DNA of 64,000 bases from Variovorax sp. ZS18.2.2 (GCF_024701975.1 NZ_JANLNM010000003.1:1-64000); one strand, 5' to 3'. Positions 41,758 to 50,257 are shown, counted from the first letter of the stretch. Translations and numbers: made by a program. The notes: generated from the sequence alone by a model not told the origin.

Positions 41758-42183
41758 TCAGAGCGTCTCCCAGACCTGAACGAGCCCGACCAGATGGACA
41801 AGGCCGAACACAAAGCAGATGGCCGAGCTCCACACCCAGAAGGCGCTCAGCCGCTGCCGGTCGAACACGAACAGCACCACGGCAACAAGCCCCCGCAGCA
41901 GGTAGACAGCAGTGATGGCGGGCAGCACGAATGCCAGCAACGGCAGCGGTTGCAGCACTCCCGCACCGGAGAGTGCGTATGCGGCCCAGACGCCCAGCAC
42001 GCCGGCGATCAGCAACGTGACGATCGGCGGATACCAATGCCCGGCCGCCGCGCCCACGGCCATGCGCTCGCCTGCGCCGAAGAAGCGATACCACGCGGGC
42101 CCACCGAAGATGACGCAGATGTGCAGCAGCGCGGCAATGGCGCTGAGTGCTGCGCCGACGATCAGGAAGATGTTGGGCGTCAC
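41758..42183 (-). CDS. Small membrane protein ending the kinase/VWA/PurA-like run
   Basis: This protein of about 141 residues starts at a GTG 8 bp after the PurA-like stop. It has four predicted segments (LIVGAALSAIAALLHICVIF, VTLLIAGVLGVWAAYALS, LLAFVLPAITAVYLLRGL, AICFVFGLVHLVGLV) with His and Tyr in loops. No known family. Tight spacing suggests it belongs to the unusual operon upstream. Confidence 0.7.
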   Translation of the reverse strand: MTPNIFLIVGAALSAIAALLHICVIFGGPAWYRFFGAGERMAVGAAAGHWYPPIVTLLIAGVLGVWAAYALSGAGVLQPLPLLAFVLPAITAVYLLRGLVAVVLFVFDRQRLSAFWVWSSAICFVFGLVHLVGLVQVWETL

Positions 42184-42191
42184 ACGGTCTT

Positions 42192-43526
42192 TCAGATGTG
42201 CTCTCGCGCACGCACGGTGTCGCGCGTCGGACCGAAGGCGCCGAAGCGTACCGGCAGGCCGGTGAAGGTTTCGACGCGCTCCGCCCACGCTCGCGCGGTG
42301 CCGATGGGGTGCGGTTCGTAGAGGGGCTGTGCGCCTTGCAGCAGCTGGGTCAATGCGTGCTGATGCCCGAGGTCCGGTTCGTCGCTGAACGGCAGTGATC
42401 CAACTTCGGCACCATCGGCCGTGCGGTAGCCCGTGCACCAGCGAAGGCCCGCGCCCTCGACGGCATCGAGGTGACTCGCCACCAACCCGTCGAGCGGCCC
42501 GACCGCCGCGAGCGCATAGCGCAGCAGCAACGCATCGGGATGGCCGCGACGGAACGCGCCCTGCCAGCCTTCGTCGGCGTTGTGCGGTTCGGCGAATCGC
42601 GCGTCGAGTGCGGGATCGTGCGTGGGCAATGGGCCCGGGCCATGACGCGTGAGGTAGCTGCGCAACACGCCGAAGTGCTGCACATGCGCATCGACGCCCG
42701 CGTCGTGCAGCACGGCCTCGACTGCGGCCGTTGAGATGGTGCTCCACGTCGTGTGCGGATGAAAGCCGTGCCACTCATCGAGCAGCACGCCCTGCGCGCC
42801 TTCGAACAGCACGGTGCCGGGACGCGCGAGCCTTGCACCGATGGCGTCGGCGCGTGCAGGGGGCGACAGGCGGACACATGGCGCCGCAGCGTCGAACCAG
42901 CGCTGGGCGAGCGAGGCGTCGGCTAGCAATGCCAGCTCCTGCGCGGCCTCGGGGTGCAATGGCGCCATGTCCGCGAACTCGCGGCGCAGTGCCACGCGCG
43001 AAGCCTCCAGCTTTTCGAGCGTGCGCGCACGATGCATGAGGTCGCCGTAGCGCAATGCATCGACGGGCGCAGCCAGCGCCTGCCGCACCGTCTCGCCGAC
43101 GCCCACACCGCAGCTGCCGTGTGCCGCTGTTCCCCTCGCCCATTCACGCAGCCGGCCCGCGGCCTGATGGAACGGCGTCGTCACGCGGCAGCGCGCATCG
43201 ATCTGCAAGCGCGCGAAGGCATCGGACACGCCCACGCGGCGCAGCGCCTCTTCCTCGACACGCAGCGCCGTCGGATGCACCACCACCGGGCTCGCGAGCA
43301 CCGTCGCCACGCCCGCATGAAAACTGCCGGCGCCGAACTGCGAGAAGGTGTGATGCCGCCCATCGGCCAGCACCACGTTGTGGCCGGCCTGTGCGCCGCC
43401 GTTGAAACGCACCACCGTGTGCGCCTGCAACGCGCCGCACAGGTGGTCGGTGAAGAGGCCCTTGCCGCAGTCCCCGAAGCCCAGGCCCAGCAGCGAGACG
43501 TAGCGCGTGGCCGCGGCGGTCGTCAC
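42192..43526 (-). CDS. Divergent adenylosuccinate synthetase paralogue (PurA-like)
   Basis: This 444-residue protein has the whole PurA fold. The GTP/IMP loop is GFGDCGKG (canonical WGDEGKGK), with the catalytic aspartate and lysine kept. Next is GGAQAGHNVV (canonical GGHNAGHT), with the histidine kept but Asn changed to Gln. FEGAQGVLLDEWHG keeps the active-site glutamine. The guanine-recognition TKLD is replaced by SHLD. It joins a nucleotide-like acceptor to an amino acid, or a similar ligation, in the cytoplasm, but ordinary AMP synthesis is unlikely given these changes and its setting. GTG start. It lies 15 bp after the VWA gene. Confidence 0.85.
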   Translation of the reverse strand: MTTAAATRYVSLLGLGFGDCGKGLFTDHLCGALQAHTVVRFNGGAQAGHNVVLADGRHHTFSQFGAGSFHAGVATVLASPVVVHPTALRVEEEALRRVGVSDAFARLQIDARCRVTTPFHQAAGRLREWARGTAAHGSCGVGVGETVRQALAAPVDALRYGDLMHRARTLEKLEASRVALRREFADMAPLHPEAAQELALLADASLAQRWFDAAAPCVRLSPPARADAIGARLARPGTVLFEGAQGVLLDEWHGFHPHTTWSTISTAAVEAVLHDAGVDAHVQHFGVLRSYLTRHGPGPLPTHDPALDARFAEPHNADEGWQGAFRRGHPDALLLRYALAAVGPLDGLVASHLDAVEGAGLRWCTGYRTADGAEVGSLPFSDEPDLGHQHALTQLLQGAQPLYEPHPIGTARAWAERVETFTGLPVRFGAFGPTRDTVRAREHI

Positions 43527-43541
43527 ACGGTGTTCAGCCGT

Positions 43542-44510
43542 TCAGCCGAAGAGCCGCTTCCACCACGACGACCGCGGTCCGCTGGGAGACGGCGGTGCGC
43601 GGCGCGGCGCGGTCGGGTCGAGCAGCGCGGCGTACGCATCGAGCGCGTGCAGCACGCCGCCCACGCGCTCCTTGGCCATGCCGGTCGCGCCCATCACCCT
43701 GGCGAGGCCGTCGAGGTTGGGCACGGCCTTCTCGGTGAGCGCGACGATGCCGGCAGCCACGGCGCAGGCATCGTCGGGCGAGTCCATGCAGATGACGTGA
43801 TCGCCCAGCAGTTCCCGCCAGCGCGGCTCGCAGCGGCGGCGACGCTGGGCGTCGGGGATCAGGAAGAACAGGTTCGTGGTCTCGGCCGCGGCGGCGATGA
43901 CTTCCTCGATGGGAATGTCCTCGTCGAGCTTCTCGCCGATGAGGCCTTCGATCTGGTGGCGCGAGACGGCGGGGTACGGCAGCTCGTCGCCGGTCACGAA
44001 CAGGTAGCCGCGCTTTTTGCGCTTTACCCAGCAGTCCATGTCGGTGTGCTGCGCCATCACGTAGAAGGCCAGCTCGTAGCTCTCTTCACCGCTGCCACCA
44101 CCGCCGCCTTCGAGATAACTCCAGGTAAGCCACTGATCCATGAGGTTGGCGGTCGATTCGAACTGGCCGACCTGCAGCGGTGCGCGGTCGGAGGTGGCGT
44201 CGCCGATGGCCATGAACATGAGCTGGGGGTCGGCCACGCCGCAGTCGGTCAGCAACTTCATGAAGGTGGGCAGCTCGCGGCGCGCGAGGGTCTGCGGGAT
44301 ATCGCCCATCGAGCCGGTGACGTCGAGCGCGAACACGATGCCCAGCGAGTTGGGGTGGTCGGCGTTGTCGCGCGACTCACGCACCTTGAGGCCGTGCGGG
44401 TTCATGAGCGCGTGCGTCGCGGTCTGCGTGAACACCTCGGCGCCTGGCTTGGCGGCGCGGTCGGCGATCAGCGCCGTGTGGGCGGCGTGCGAGTAGTTTC
44501 CGTAACCCAT
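43542..44510 (-). CDS. VWA-domain protein
   Basis: This 322-residue protein has a von Willebrand A domain beginning about residue 54. The metal-binding motif is DVTGSMG in IVFALDVTGSMGDIP. LMFMAIGDATSDRAPLQVG is the second metal-loop region, and a GGGGGSGEESYELA loop follows. The C-terminus is basic and aromatic (SWWKRLFG). Its length and lack of a signal recall TerY-like cytoplasmic VWA proteins. AAGGAG lies 7 bases before the ATG at 44510. The gene is 26 bp after the kinase-like gene, suggesting that they act together. Confidence 0.9.
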   Translation of the reverse strand: MGYGNYSHAAHTALIADRAAKPGAEVFTQTATHALMNPHGLKVRESRDNADHPNSLGIVFALDVTGSMGDIPQTLARRELPTFMKLLTDCGVADPQLMFMAIGDATSDRAPLQVGQFESTANLMDQWLTWSYLEGGGGGSGEESYELAFYVMAQHTDMDCWVKRKKRGYLFVTGDELPYPAVSRHQIEGLIGEKLDEDIPIEEVIAAAAETTNLFFLIPDAQRRRRCEPRWRELLGDHVICMDSPDDACAVAAGIVALTEKAVPNLDGLARVMGATGMAKERVGGVLHALDAYAALLDPTAPRRAPPSPSGPRSSWWKRLFG

Positions 44511-44536
44511 GGGGTGCTCCTTGGAATGTCTGTCAG

Positions 44537-45514
44537 TCAGCCGCCGAGGCGCGGCGCGGGATCGAAGTGAACGAACTGCGGCGCGCCGAAGGATTCGCGC
44601 GATGCGGCCGAGAGCGCCTGTTCGATGCCCTGCGCGCCGAGGCGTTCGCAGAAGGCGGTGTCTTCGCTGCACTGGCGCAGCAGCGTGACCAGTGGCGCGG
44701 GTGTGTGCGCACCGAAGCCAGGGTCGCCCGCAGCGCCGCCGTGCAGCACTGCGCGCACGGTCCACGCGGCCTGCGCGAGATCGCGCGCCGCAGCGGCGGC
44801 GTGCGCGGAACCCGAGGCCTGCCGCGCCTGCGACCAGCCGATGAGCAGCACGCCGTGGTCGCGCGGATGCACCAGCGCATGCGCGGGCGAAAGATCGCGG
44901 TGCGCCCAGCCGGCGCCATGCACGAAGGCCAGCACCTCGAGCATTCGGCGCCAGATCCACACGGCGTGGCGCGCATCGATGCCTTGCGGGTTGGCCTGCT
45001 GCACGTCCTGCAGGCTGCCCCAGAAACCGGTCGGGTGGCGCAGCACCAGCACCTGGCGCTTGCCGTCAGCCAGGCCTTCGGCGACGCCCGTGCCCAGTGG
45101 CTGCGGCAGCCGGCGCGTGAAGTAGACAGCGCCCGGAACAGACAGGTCTTGCAGCGCCTGCAGCACCGCGCCCTCGCGCAGCAGCACATCGTTGTCCGAC
45201 GCCTCGCGCGCCAGCTTCAAGGTGACGCGTTCGGGTACCGCACCGAGCCGTTCGGCGAACAGCACCTCGCTGTGCTCGCCGACACCCAGCGGCGCCAACA
45301 CGCGGTAGCGCGCGCCGCGCCATTGCACGATGCGCCCGCCTGCAACGTCCGCATTGGCACGCCGCAAGGCCGCACGGAAGCTCTCGCGCTCCACCGTTTC
45401 CTCGCCGCGCGTGATGGTCGCGCCGCAGTAGCTGCAGTTGACGGTGCGCCAGCGTGCGGCGCGTGGCAACGGCGCGGAGCATTGCGGGCAGCTCAGTGCG
45501 AGCAGCGACAGCAT
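44537..45514 (-). CDS. Zinc-ribbon protein kinase-like protein with altered active site
   Basis: This 325-residue protein starts with a zinc ribbon (CPQC near residue 9 and CSYCG near residue 27). A kinase-like domain follows: glycine loop LGVGEHSEVLF, lysine strand VTLKLA, and catalytic loop HRDLSPAHALVH. The Asn of HRDxxxxN is His, and the DFG aspartate is missing (LLIGWSQA). It is therefore a pseudokinase or an enzyme with unusual metal binding. It is the second gene of the minus-strand run, 12 bp after the CorC-type gene and 26 bp before the VWA gene. Confidence 0.82.
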   Translation of the reverse strand: MLSLLALSCPQCSAPLPRAARWRTVNCSYCGATITRGEETVERESFRAALRRANADVAGGRIVQWRGARYRVLAPLGVGEHSEVLFAERLGAVPERVTLKLAREASDNDVLLREGAVLQALQDLSVPGAVYFTRRLPQPLGTGVAEGLADGKRQVLVLRHPTGFWGSLQDVQQANPQGIDARHAVWIWRRMLEVLAFVHGAGWAHRDLSPAHALVHPRDHGVLLIGWSQARQASGSAHAAAAARDLAQAAWTVRAVLHGGAAGDPGFGAHTPAPLVTLLRQCSEDTAFCERLGAQGIEQALSAASRESFGAPQFVHFDPAPRLGG

Positions 45515-45526
45515 GCCCGTTCCTGC

Positions 45527-46837
45527 TTATTCTTCGCGCGGCGCCGCGGGGTCGGGCGAGGCCAGCACGCGATCGATGCGCCGGCCTTCGAGCGCCACGA
45601 TCTCGAAGATCCATCCCGCGCACTCGATGCGCTCGCTCACCGCGGGCAGGCGGCCCGACACCGACATCAGGAGGCCGGCCACCGTGTTGTAGCGGCCGCG
45701 CTCTTCATCGGGCAGTTCGCGGATGCCCAGGCGCGCACGCAGCTCCGACACGGGCATCAGGCCATCGAGCTCCCACACGCCATCGGGCCGCTCGCGCGCC
45801 CAGGCGTCGGTCTGCATGCCGGGCTGCAGTTCGCCGGTGATGGCTTCGAGCAGGTCGCGCGGTGTCATGAGGCCCTGCACCACGCCGTATTCGTCGACCA
45901 CGAACACCAGCCGGCCGGCGCGGGCGCGGAACTGCTCGAGCAGTTCCATGCCGGTGAGGGTCTCGGGCACGAACACGGCGGGCGTGGCCTCCTGGCCGAG
46001 CACACCCTTGTGGGCGGAACCCAGGCGCAGCAGATGCGCCACGCTGATCACGCCGACCACGTCGTCCAGCGAGTTGCGGCAGACCGGATACCACGAGTGC
46101 ACGAGGTTGAGCGCTGCCGCGTCCGCCACCTTCTGCAAGGCTTGCGACACGGTGTTGGAGGCGTCGAGCCATTCGATGTCGGCGCGCGGGATCATCAGCG
46201 ACGAGAGGCGCCTGTCATCGAGGTGAAACACGTTGCGCACCATCTGGTGCTCGTGCTGCTCGATCACGCCGGCGTCCACGCCTTCTTCGAGGCTGGCCGA
46301 GATTTCTTCTTCGGTCACCGAACGTGCGGCATTGGCATCGATGCGCAGCACCTTGAGCATGGTGGCCGTGGCGCCGGCCAGCAGCCACACGAAGGGCTTG
46401 GCGCCCTTGGCGAGACCCCGCATCGGACGCGACACCCAGCGCGCCACCGGCTCGGGGTAGAGCTGGCCGATGCGCTTGGGCACCAGTTCGCCGAAGATGA
46501 TCGTGAAGAAGGTGATGCAGGTCACCACCACCGCGGTAGAGGCGATGCTGGCGGGGCCTGCGCCCATGCCCATGTGCTCCATCCACACCGCGAGCGGCGC
46601 GGCGAAGGCGGCCTCGCCGACGATGCCGCTCAGCATGCCGATGGAGGTGATGCCGATCTGCACGGTCGAGAGGAATTGCGTTGGCGATTCCATCAACTTG
46701 AGCGCGGCGGCCGCGCCGGTGTCCCCCGTTTCGGCCAGGGCTGCGAGGCGTGCGCGCCGGCTGGTTGAAAGGGCCATTTCGGACATTGCGAACACCGCAT
46801 TGAGGGTGGTCAGCAAGGCCAGCAGCAAGACATCCAT
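45527..46837 (-). CDS. CNNM/CorC (HlyC) family membrane protein with CBS domains
   Basis: This 436-residue protein has an N-terminal DUF21 membrane domain (VLLLALLTTLNAVFAMSEMAL and STVQIGITSIGMLSG), a pair of CBS domains (MIPRADIEWLDASNTV and GRLVFVVDEYGVVQGLMTPRDLLEAI) and a C-terminal CorC/HlyC domain (YNTVAGLLMSVSGRLP). The family handles Mg2+ or Co2+ efflux, and the CBS pair can bind adenine nucleotides. The ATG at 46837 is preferred to a GTG at 46867, which would overlap the divergent apaH start. It heads the kinase/VWA/PurA-like run. Confidence 0.92.
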   Translation of the reverse strand: MDVLLLALLTTLNAVFAMSEMALSTSRRARLAALAETGDTGAAAALKLMESPTQFLSTVQIGITSIGMLSGIVGEAAFAAPLAVWMEHMGMGAGPASIASTAVVVTCITFFTIIFGELVPKRIGQLYPEPVARWVSRPMRGLAKGAKPFVWLLAGATATMLKVLRIDANAARSVTEEEISASLEEGVDAGVIEQHEHQMVRNVFHLDDRRLSSLMIPRADIEWLDASNTVSQALQKVADAAALNLVHSWYPVCRNSLDDVVGVISVAHLLRLGSAHKGVLGQEATPAVFVPETLTGMELLEQFRARAGRLVFVVDEYGVVQGLMTPRDLLEAITGELQPGMQTDAWARERPDGVWELDGLMPVSELRARLGIRELPDEERGRYNTVAGLLMSVSGRLPAVSERIECAGWIFEIVALEGRRIDRVLASPDPAAPREE

Positions 46838-46860
46838 GAACAGGGGGAGAGAATGAGGGA

Positions 46861-47712
46861 ATGGCACTTTACTGTATCGGCGACGTTCAGGGCTGCGACC
46901 CTGCCCTCGGGCGGCTGCTCCGCGAGATCGATTTCTCCCCCAGCCGCGACACCCTCGTGCTGCTCGGCGACCTGGTCAACCGGGGGCCGGATTCAGCGGC
47001 CGTGCTGCGCCGCGTGCAGGGCTACGGCGCCTCGGCGCGGAGCCTTCTGGGCAACCACGACCTGCACCTCCTGGGCGTGGCGCACGGCGCGCGCAAGGCC
47101 GGCCGCAAGGACACGCTGGCCGACCTTTTGGCTGCGCCCGATAGCGAAGCGATGCTCGACTGGGTGCGCAACCAGCACATGGCGCTGCATATGCAGATCG
47201 GTGGCGGCGACCTGCTGATGGTCCACGCCGGCGTGCTGCCGCAGTGGACGGTCGGCGACACGCTCGCGCTGGCGTCGGAGGTCGAATCGGTGCTGCGCGG
47301 CCCGGCGCTCGGCGACTTCCTGCTCACCATGTACGGCGACGAGCCGACGCAATGGAGCGACACGCTCACCGGCAGCGCGCGCCTGCGCGTCATCGTCAAC
47401 GCGCTCACGCGCCTTCGCTACTGCACGCCCGAGAGCGTGATGGACTTCGAGACCAAGGACGGCGCGATCCCCGCGCCCGAAGGCCTCTTGCCGTGGTTCG
47501 ACATGCCGGGCCGCAAGACCGCCGCGGCCACCGTCGCTTTTGGCCACTGGTCCACGCTCGGCTGGCTCTCGCGGCCCGACCTGCTCTCGACCGACACGGG
47601 CTGCGTCTGGGGCGGGTGCCTGAGCGCAGTGCGCATCGGTGCGACGCTGGGCGAGCGAGAGTTGATCCAGGTGAAGTGCGAAGCGGCGCAGAAGCCCGGC
47701 AAGTCGGCCTGA
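46861..47712 (+). CDS. apaH: Bis(5'-nucleosyl)-tetraphosphatase, symmetrical
   Basis: This 283-residue calcineurin-like phosphoesterase hydrolyses Ap4A to two ADP and controls alarmone and NpnN-RNA-cap levels. Metal motifs are all present: GDVQGC near the start, GDLVNRGPDS near residue 36, and LLGNHDLHLLG near 60. The histidines LMVHAGVLPQW and FGHWSTLG complete the site. GAGGG precedes the ATG. Here it is divergent from the CorC gene of the kinase/VWA/PurA-like run with only 23 bp between starts, so regulation may be shared. The usual ksgA/apaG neighbours are absent. Confidence 0.96.
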   Translation: MALYCIGDVQGCDPALGRLLREIDFSPSRDTLVLLGDLVNRGPDSAAVLRRVQGYGASARSLLGNHDLHLLGVAHGARKAGRKDTLADLLAAPDSEAMLDWVRNQHMALHMQIGGGDLLMVHAGVLPQWTVGDTLALASEVESVLRGPALGDFLLTMYGDEPTQWSDTLTGSARLRVIVNALTRLRYCTPESVMDFETKDGAIPAPEGLLPWFDMPGRKTAAATVAFGHWSTLGWLSRPDLLSTDTGCVWGGCLSAVRIGATLGERELIQVKCEAAQKPGKSA

Positions 47713-47728
47713 CGGGCGCGCCGTCCGC

Positions 47729-49288
47729 TCAGAACCCGTGCGTCATCAGCGCGTACACCGTCTGCACGCCCGTCACGTAGTTGCCCATGCGCAGGTTCTC
47801 GTTCGCCGCATGCTGGTTGTTGTCGGCATTGACCAGCGGAATGATCGCGAAGGGCACCTGCAACACACGCACGATCTCCGCCGTCGGCACGGTGCCGCCC
47901 ATCATGCGGATGCGCACCGGCGCGGGCGTGGTGCCGAAGGTGTCGGTCAGAGCCTTGTAGGCCCATTGCCCGATGGGTGAGTTGATCGGCGAGCCCGCCG
48001 CGTCGGCGCCCTCGCTGCGGTAGGTGAAGCTCGCGATCTTGTCGTAGCGGGCACGCTCCTCGTCCGTTGGCGCGCCCTTCACGAGGTGGTAGCCCTGCTT
48101 GGCAATGTGCGCCTCGATCAGTTTGCCGAGGTACGGTGCATCGGAGTCGGGCGTGGTGCGCAGGTCCATCTCGGCCTCGGCCTTGTCGGGGACGATGTTC
48201 GCCACCTTGTCGCCCACGGCTGCCGAAGCCATGCCGCGCACGTTCAGCGAGGGGTACTGCATCGCCTCCTGGTAGTTGGCTCCGACCTTGTCGGTTTGCG
48301 CGATGCCCAGCCGGCGCTTGAGCGCGGCCTCGTCGTCCGGCACGGCGGCCATGATCTTGCGGTCGGCCTCGCCGATCTTCACGCGGTCGTAGTAGCCGGG
48401 AACGGTCACCCGCCCCGTGTCGTCCTTCATCGAGGCCAGCAGGTTGGCCAGCCGCTGGGCCGGGTTGGGGGCGTAGTTGCCGTAGTGTCCGCTGTGCAGC
48501 GGCACCTTGGCGCCGTACACGGTGAGCCGCGCATCGGCCGCGCCGCGGTTGCCGAACACCAGCGTGGGCCGGTTGGTCGCATGCATCGGGCCGTCGTGGA
48601 TCACGATGGCGTCGCTGCGCAGCAACTCGCGGTGCGCCTGCATGACCTTGCTGATCGATGGCGAGCCTTTTTCTTCCTCGCTGTCCAGGATCACCTTGAC
48701 GTTGACCGCCGGCTGGCCGCCGCCGGCCTTGAGCGCATCGATGGCCGCCAGCAACATCATGATCGGACCCTTGTCGTCCGCCGAGGCCCGGCCGAACACG
48801 CGCCACTCGGGGTCGAGCGGGCCGCTGAAGAGCGGGGCGGAATCGATCTCTTCCCAGTCGCCCTTGTCCGTCCTGCGCTTGAGCACGGGCGTCCACGGGC
48901 TCTTTTGCGCCCACTGCGCGGGAATCACCGGCTGGCCGTCCAGGTGCATATAGAAAAGCACCGTCTTTCGCGAGGGATCGCTCCCCGGGAACTCGGCGTA
49001 GAGCATCGGCTTGCCGTTGTTGGGCAACTGCTGCGTCGTGAAGCCGCGCTTGCGGAAAGCCTGCTCCAGCCAGTCGACGTTCTTGCGGATGTCTTCCGCC
49101 ACGGTGGCGTCGTTGGGCAGGGACAGCAGCTCGAAGTATTCGCGGTAGGTGGCCTGGGCATGGCGCTCTGCGAGGGCTGGCGAGAGTTCGGCGGCTGGCG
49201 CAAGGCCGTGGCCCAGGAGGAGGAAGGCTGCGGGCAGCAGCGCCATCAGGTGGCGATGGGAGTGAGTGGTTGAGGTGGAAATAGGCAT
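47729..49288 (-). CDS. M20-family metallopeptidase, secreted
   Basis: This 519-residue zinc peptidase has a signal peptide (LLPAAFLLLGHGLAPAA). Metal-binding blocks are YMHLDGQPV (His-x-Asp), GRASADDKGP (bridging Asp) and LDSEEEKGS (catalytic Glu-Glu). The dimerisation domain follows. It resembles carboxypeptidase/dipeptidase-type M20 enzymes with broad peptide specificity. It converges on apaH with a 16-bp gap. Confidence 0.92.
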   Translation of the reverse strand: MPISTSTTHSHRHLMALLPAAFLLLGHGLAPAAELSPALAERHAQATYREYFELLSLPNDATVAEDIRKNVDWLEQAFRKRGFTTQQLPNNGKPMLYAEFPGSDPSRKTVLFYMHLDGQPVIPAQWAQKSPWTPVLKRRTDKGDWEEIDSAPLFSGPLDPEWRVFGRASADDKGPIMMLLAAIDALKAGGGQPAVNVKVILDSEEEKGSPSISKVMQAHRELLRSDAIVIHDGPMHATNRPTLVFGNRGAADARLTVYGAKVPLHSGHYGNYAPNPAQRLANLLASMKDDTGRVTVPGYYDRVKIGEADRKIMAAVPDDEAALKRRLGIAQTDKVGANYQEAMQYPSLNVRGMASAAVGDKVANIVPDKAEAEMDLRTTPDSDAPYLGKLIEAHIAKQGYHLVKGAPTDEERARYDKIASFTYRSEGADAAGSPINSPIGQWAYKALTDTFGTTPAPVRIRMMGGTVPTAEIVRVLQVPFAIIPLVNADNNQHAANENLRMGNYVTGVQTVYALMTHGF

Positions 49289-49408
49289 GGGTGGACAGCG
49301 AAAGAGAGCGGGTGTCCATCCAGCATAGAAAGCTGCCGGGCTTTCAACAATCGTTATTTTCCGGAACTACCTGGCCTTCCCGCCTCCCCCGGATTCGTTC
49401 ACACCTTC

Positions 49409-50128
49409 TCAGTCCGCGCGCGGCAGCCGGAACTTGTCCAGCGCCATGCGCTGCCTGCCCTGCGCATCGAAGTTCTCCGGCGCGAGCCAGCGCTCGAACG
49501 CCGTTCGCAGCACGGGCCACTCGCTGTCGATGATGGAGAACCACGCCGCGTCGCGGCTGCGGCCCTTGTAGATGCTGTACTGCCGGAACACGCCCTCGGC
49601 CTGGAAGCCCAGGCGGGCTGCCGCGCGCTTCGAGGGCTCGTTGAAGCTGTCGCACTTCCATTCGTAGCGCCGGTAGCCCAGCACGTCGAAGGCCAGCTTC
49701 ATCAGCAGGTACTGGGCTTCGGTGGACATGGGCGTGTGTTTCAGCAGCGGCGAGAAATTGACATGGCCGACCTCGACCACGCCGTTGGCGGCGTCGATGC
49801 GCATCAGCGACAGCGTGCCGATGGCCCGGCCGCTCTGCCTGTCGATGACGGCGAAGTGCAGCGGGTCGGTGGTTTGCGCAAGGCGCTCGATGTGGGTGCG
49901 CATGGCATTCAGGTCGGCGGGTCGCTCGGCGCCCAGGTAGGTCCAGTCGCGAGTATCGGGGGCCTGCGCGTAGGCGGCGTGCAAGTCGTCGGCGTGCTTC
50001 GCGGCGTTCGCCGGCTCGAGCGTGCAGTAGCGGCCTTCGACGGGCGCGCGCGGCGGCAGCGGGCGGGCGCTCCATTCGGGCATGAGGGAGCCGAGGGATT
50101 GACCGAATTCGTTGTGGCGGGCTGGCAT
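49409..50128 (-). CDS. GNAT-family acetyltransferase, RimJ/RimL type
   Basis: This 239-residue protein has the RimL-type layout: WTYLGAERPADLNAMRTHIE, then IGTLSLMRIDAANGVVEVGHVNFSP, then YLLMKLAFDVLGYRRYEWKCDSFN-like end blocks, with AARLGFQAEGVFRQY closing the domain. Such proteins acetylate N-termini or small amines. An alternative ATG at 50083 would remove 15 residues. It is divergent from the MocR gene at 50258, whose operator region it shares. Confidence 0.9.
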   Translation of the reverse strand: MPARHNEFGQSLGSLMPEWSARPLPPRAPVEGRYCTLEPANAAKHADDLHAAYAQAPDTRDWTYLGAERPADLNAMRTHIERLAQTTDPLHFAVIDRQSGRAIGTLSLMRIDAANGVVEVGHVNFSPLLKHTPMSTEAQYLLMKLAFDVLGYRRYEWKCDSFNEPSKRAAARLGFQAEGVFRQYSIYKGRSRDAAWFSIIDSEWPVLRTAFERWLAPENFDAQGRQRMALDKFRLPRAD

Positions 50129-50206
50129 GGGATGAAGAGTCTTTCAGGAGCAAAGAAGCGGCGGTACCGGAGAACGGTAAAGTACGCCCGCCGTGGCGCC
50201 ATGAAA

Positions 50207-50240
50207 AGTACCACGAGGTATTCATTTCGTAGTGCCACGA
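50207..50240. promoter_or_regulatory. Direct repeats, probable MocR operator
   Basis: AGTACCACGA (50207-50216) and AGTGCCACGA (50231-50240) are near-identical direct repeats 24 bp apart, between the GNAT and mocR starts. MocR regulators commonly bind direct repeats on one face of the helix. A weaker CGCCACGAC follows at 50242. Confidence 0.5.
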
Positions 50241-50257
50241 CCGCCACGACCTCTTTC

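Noticed and set aside
43542-44510. Full Ter operon at the VWA gene
   Set aside because: No TerB, TerC, TerD or PP2C-type gene is present in the window, so only a distant resemblance is claimed.
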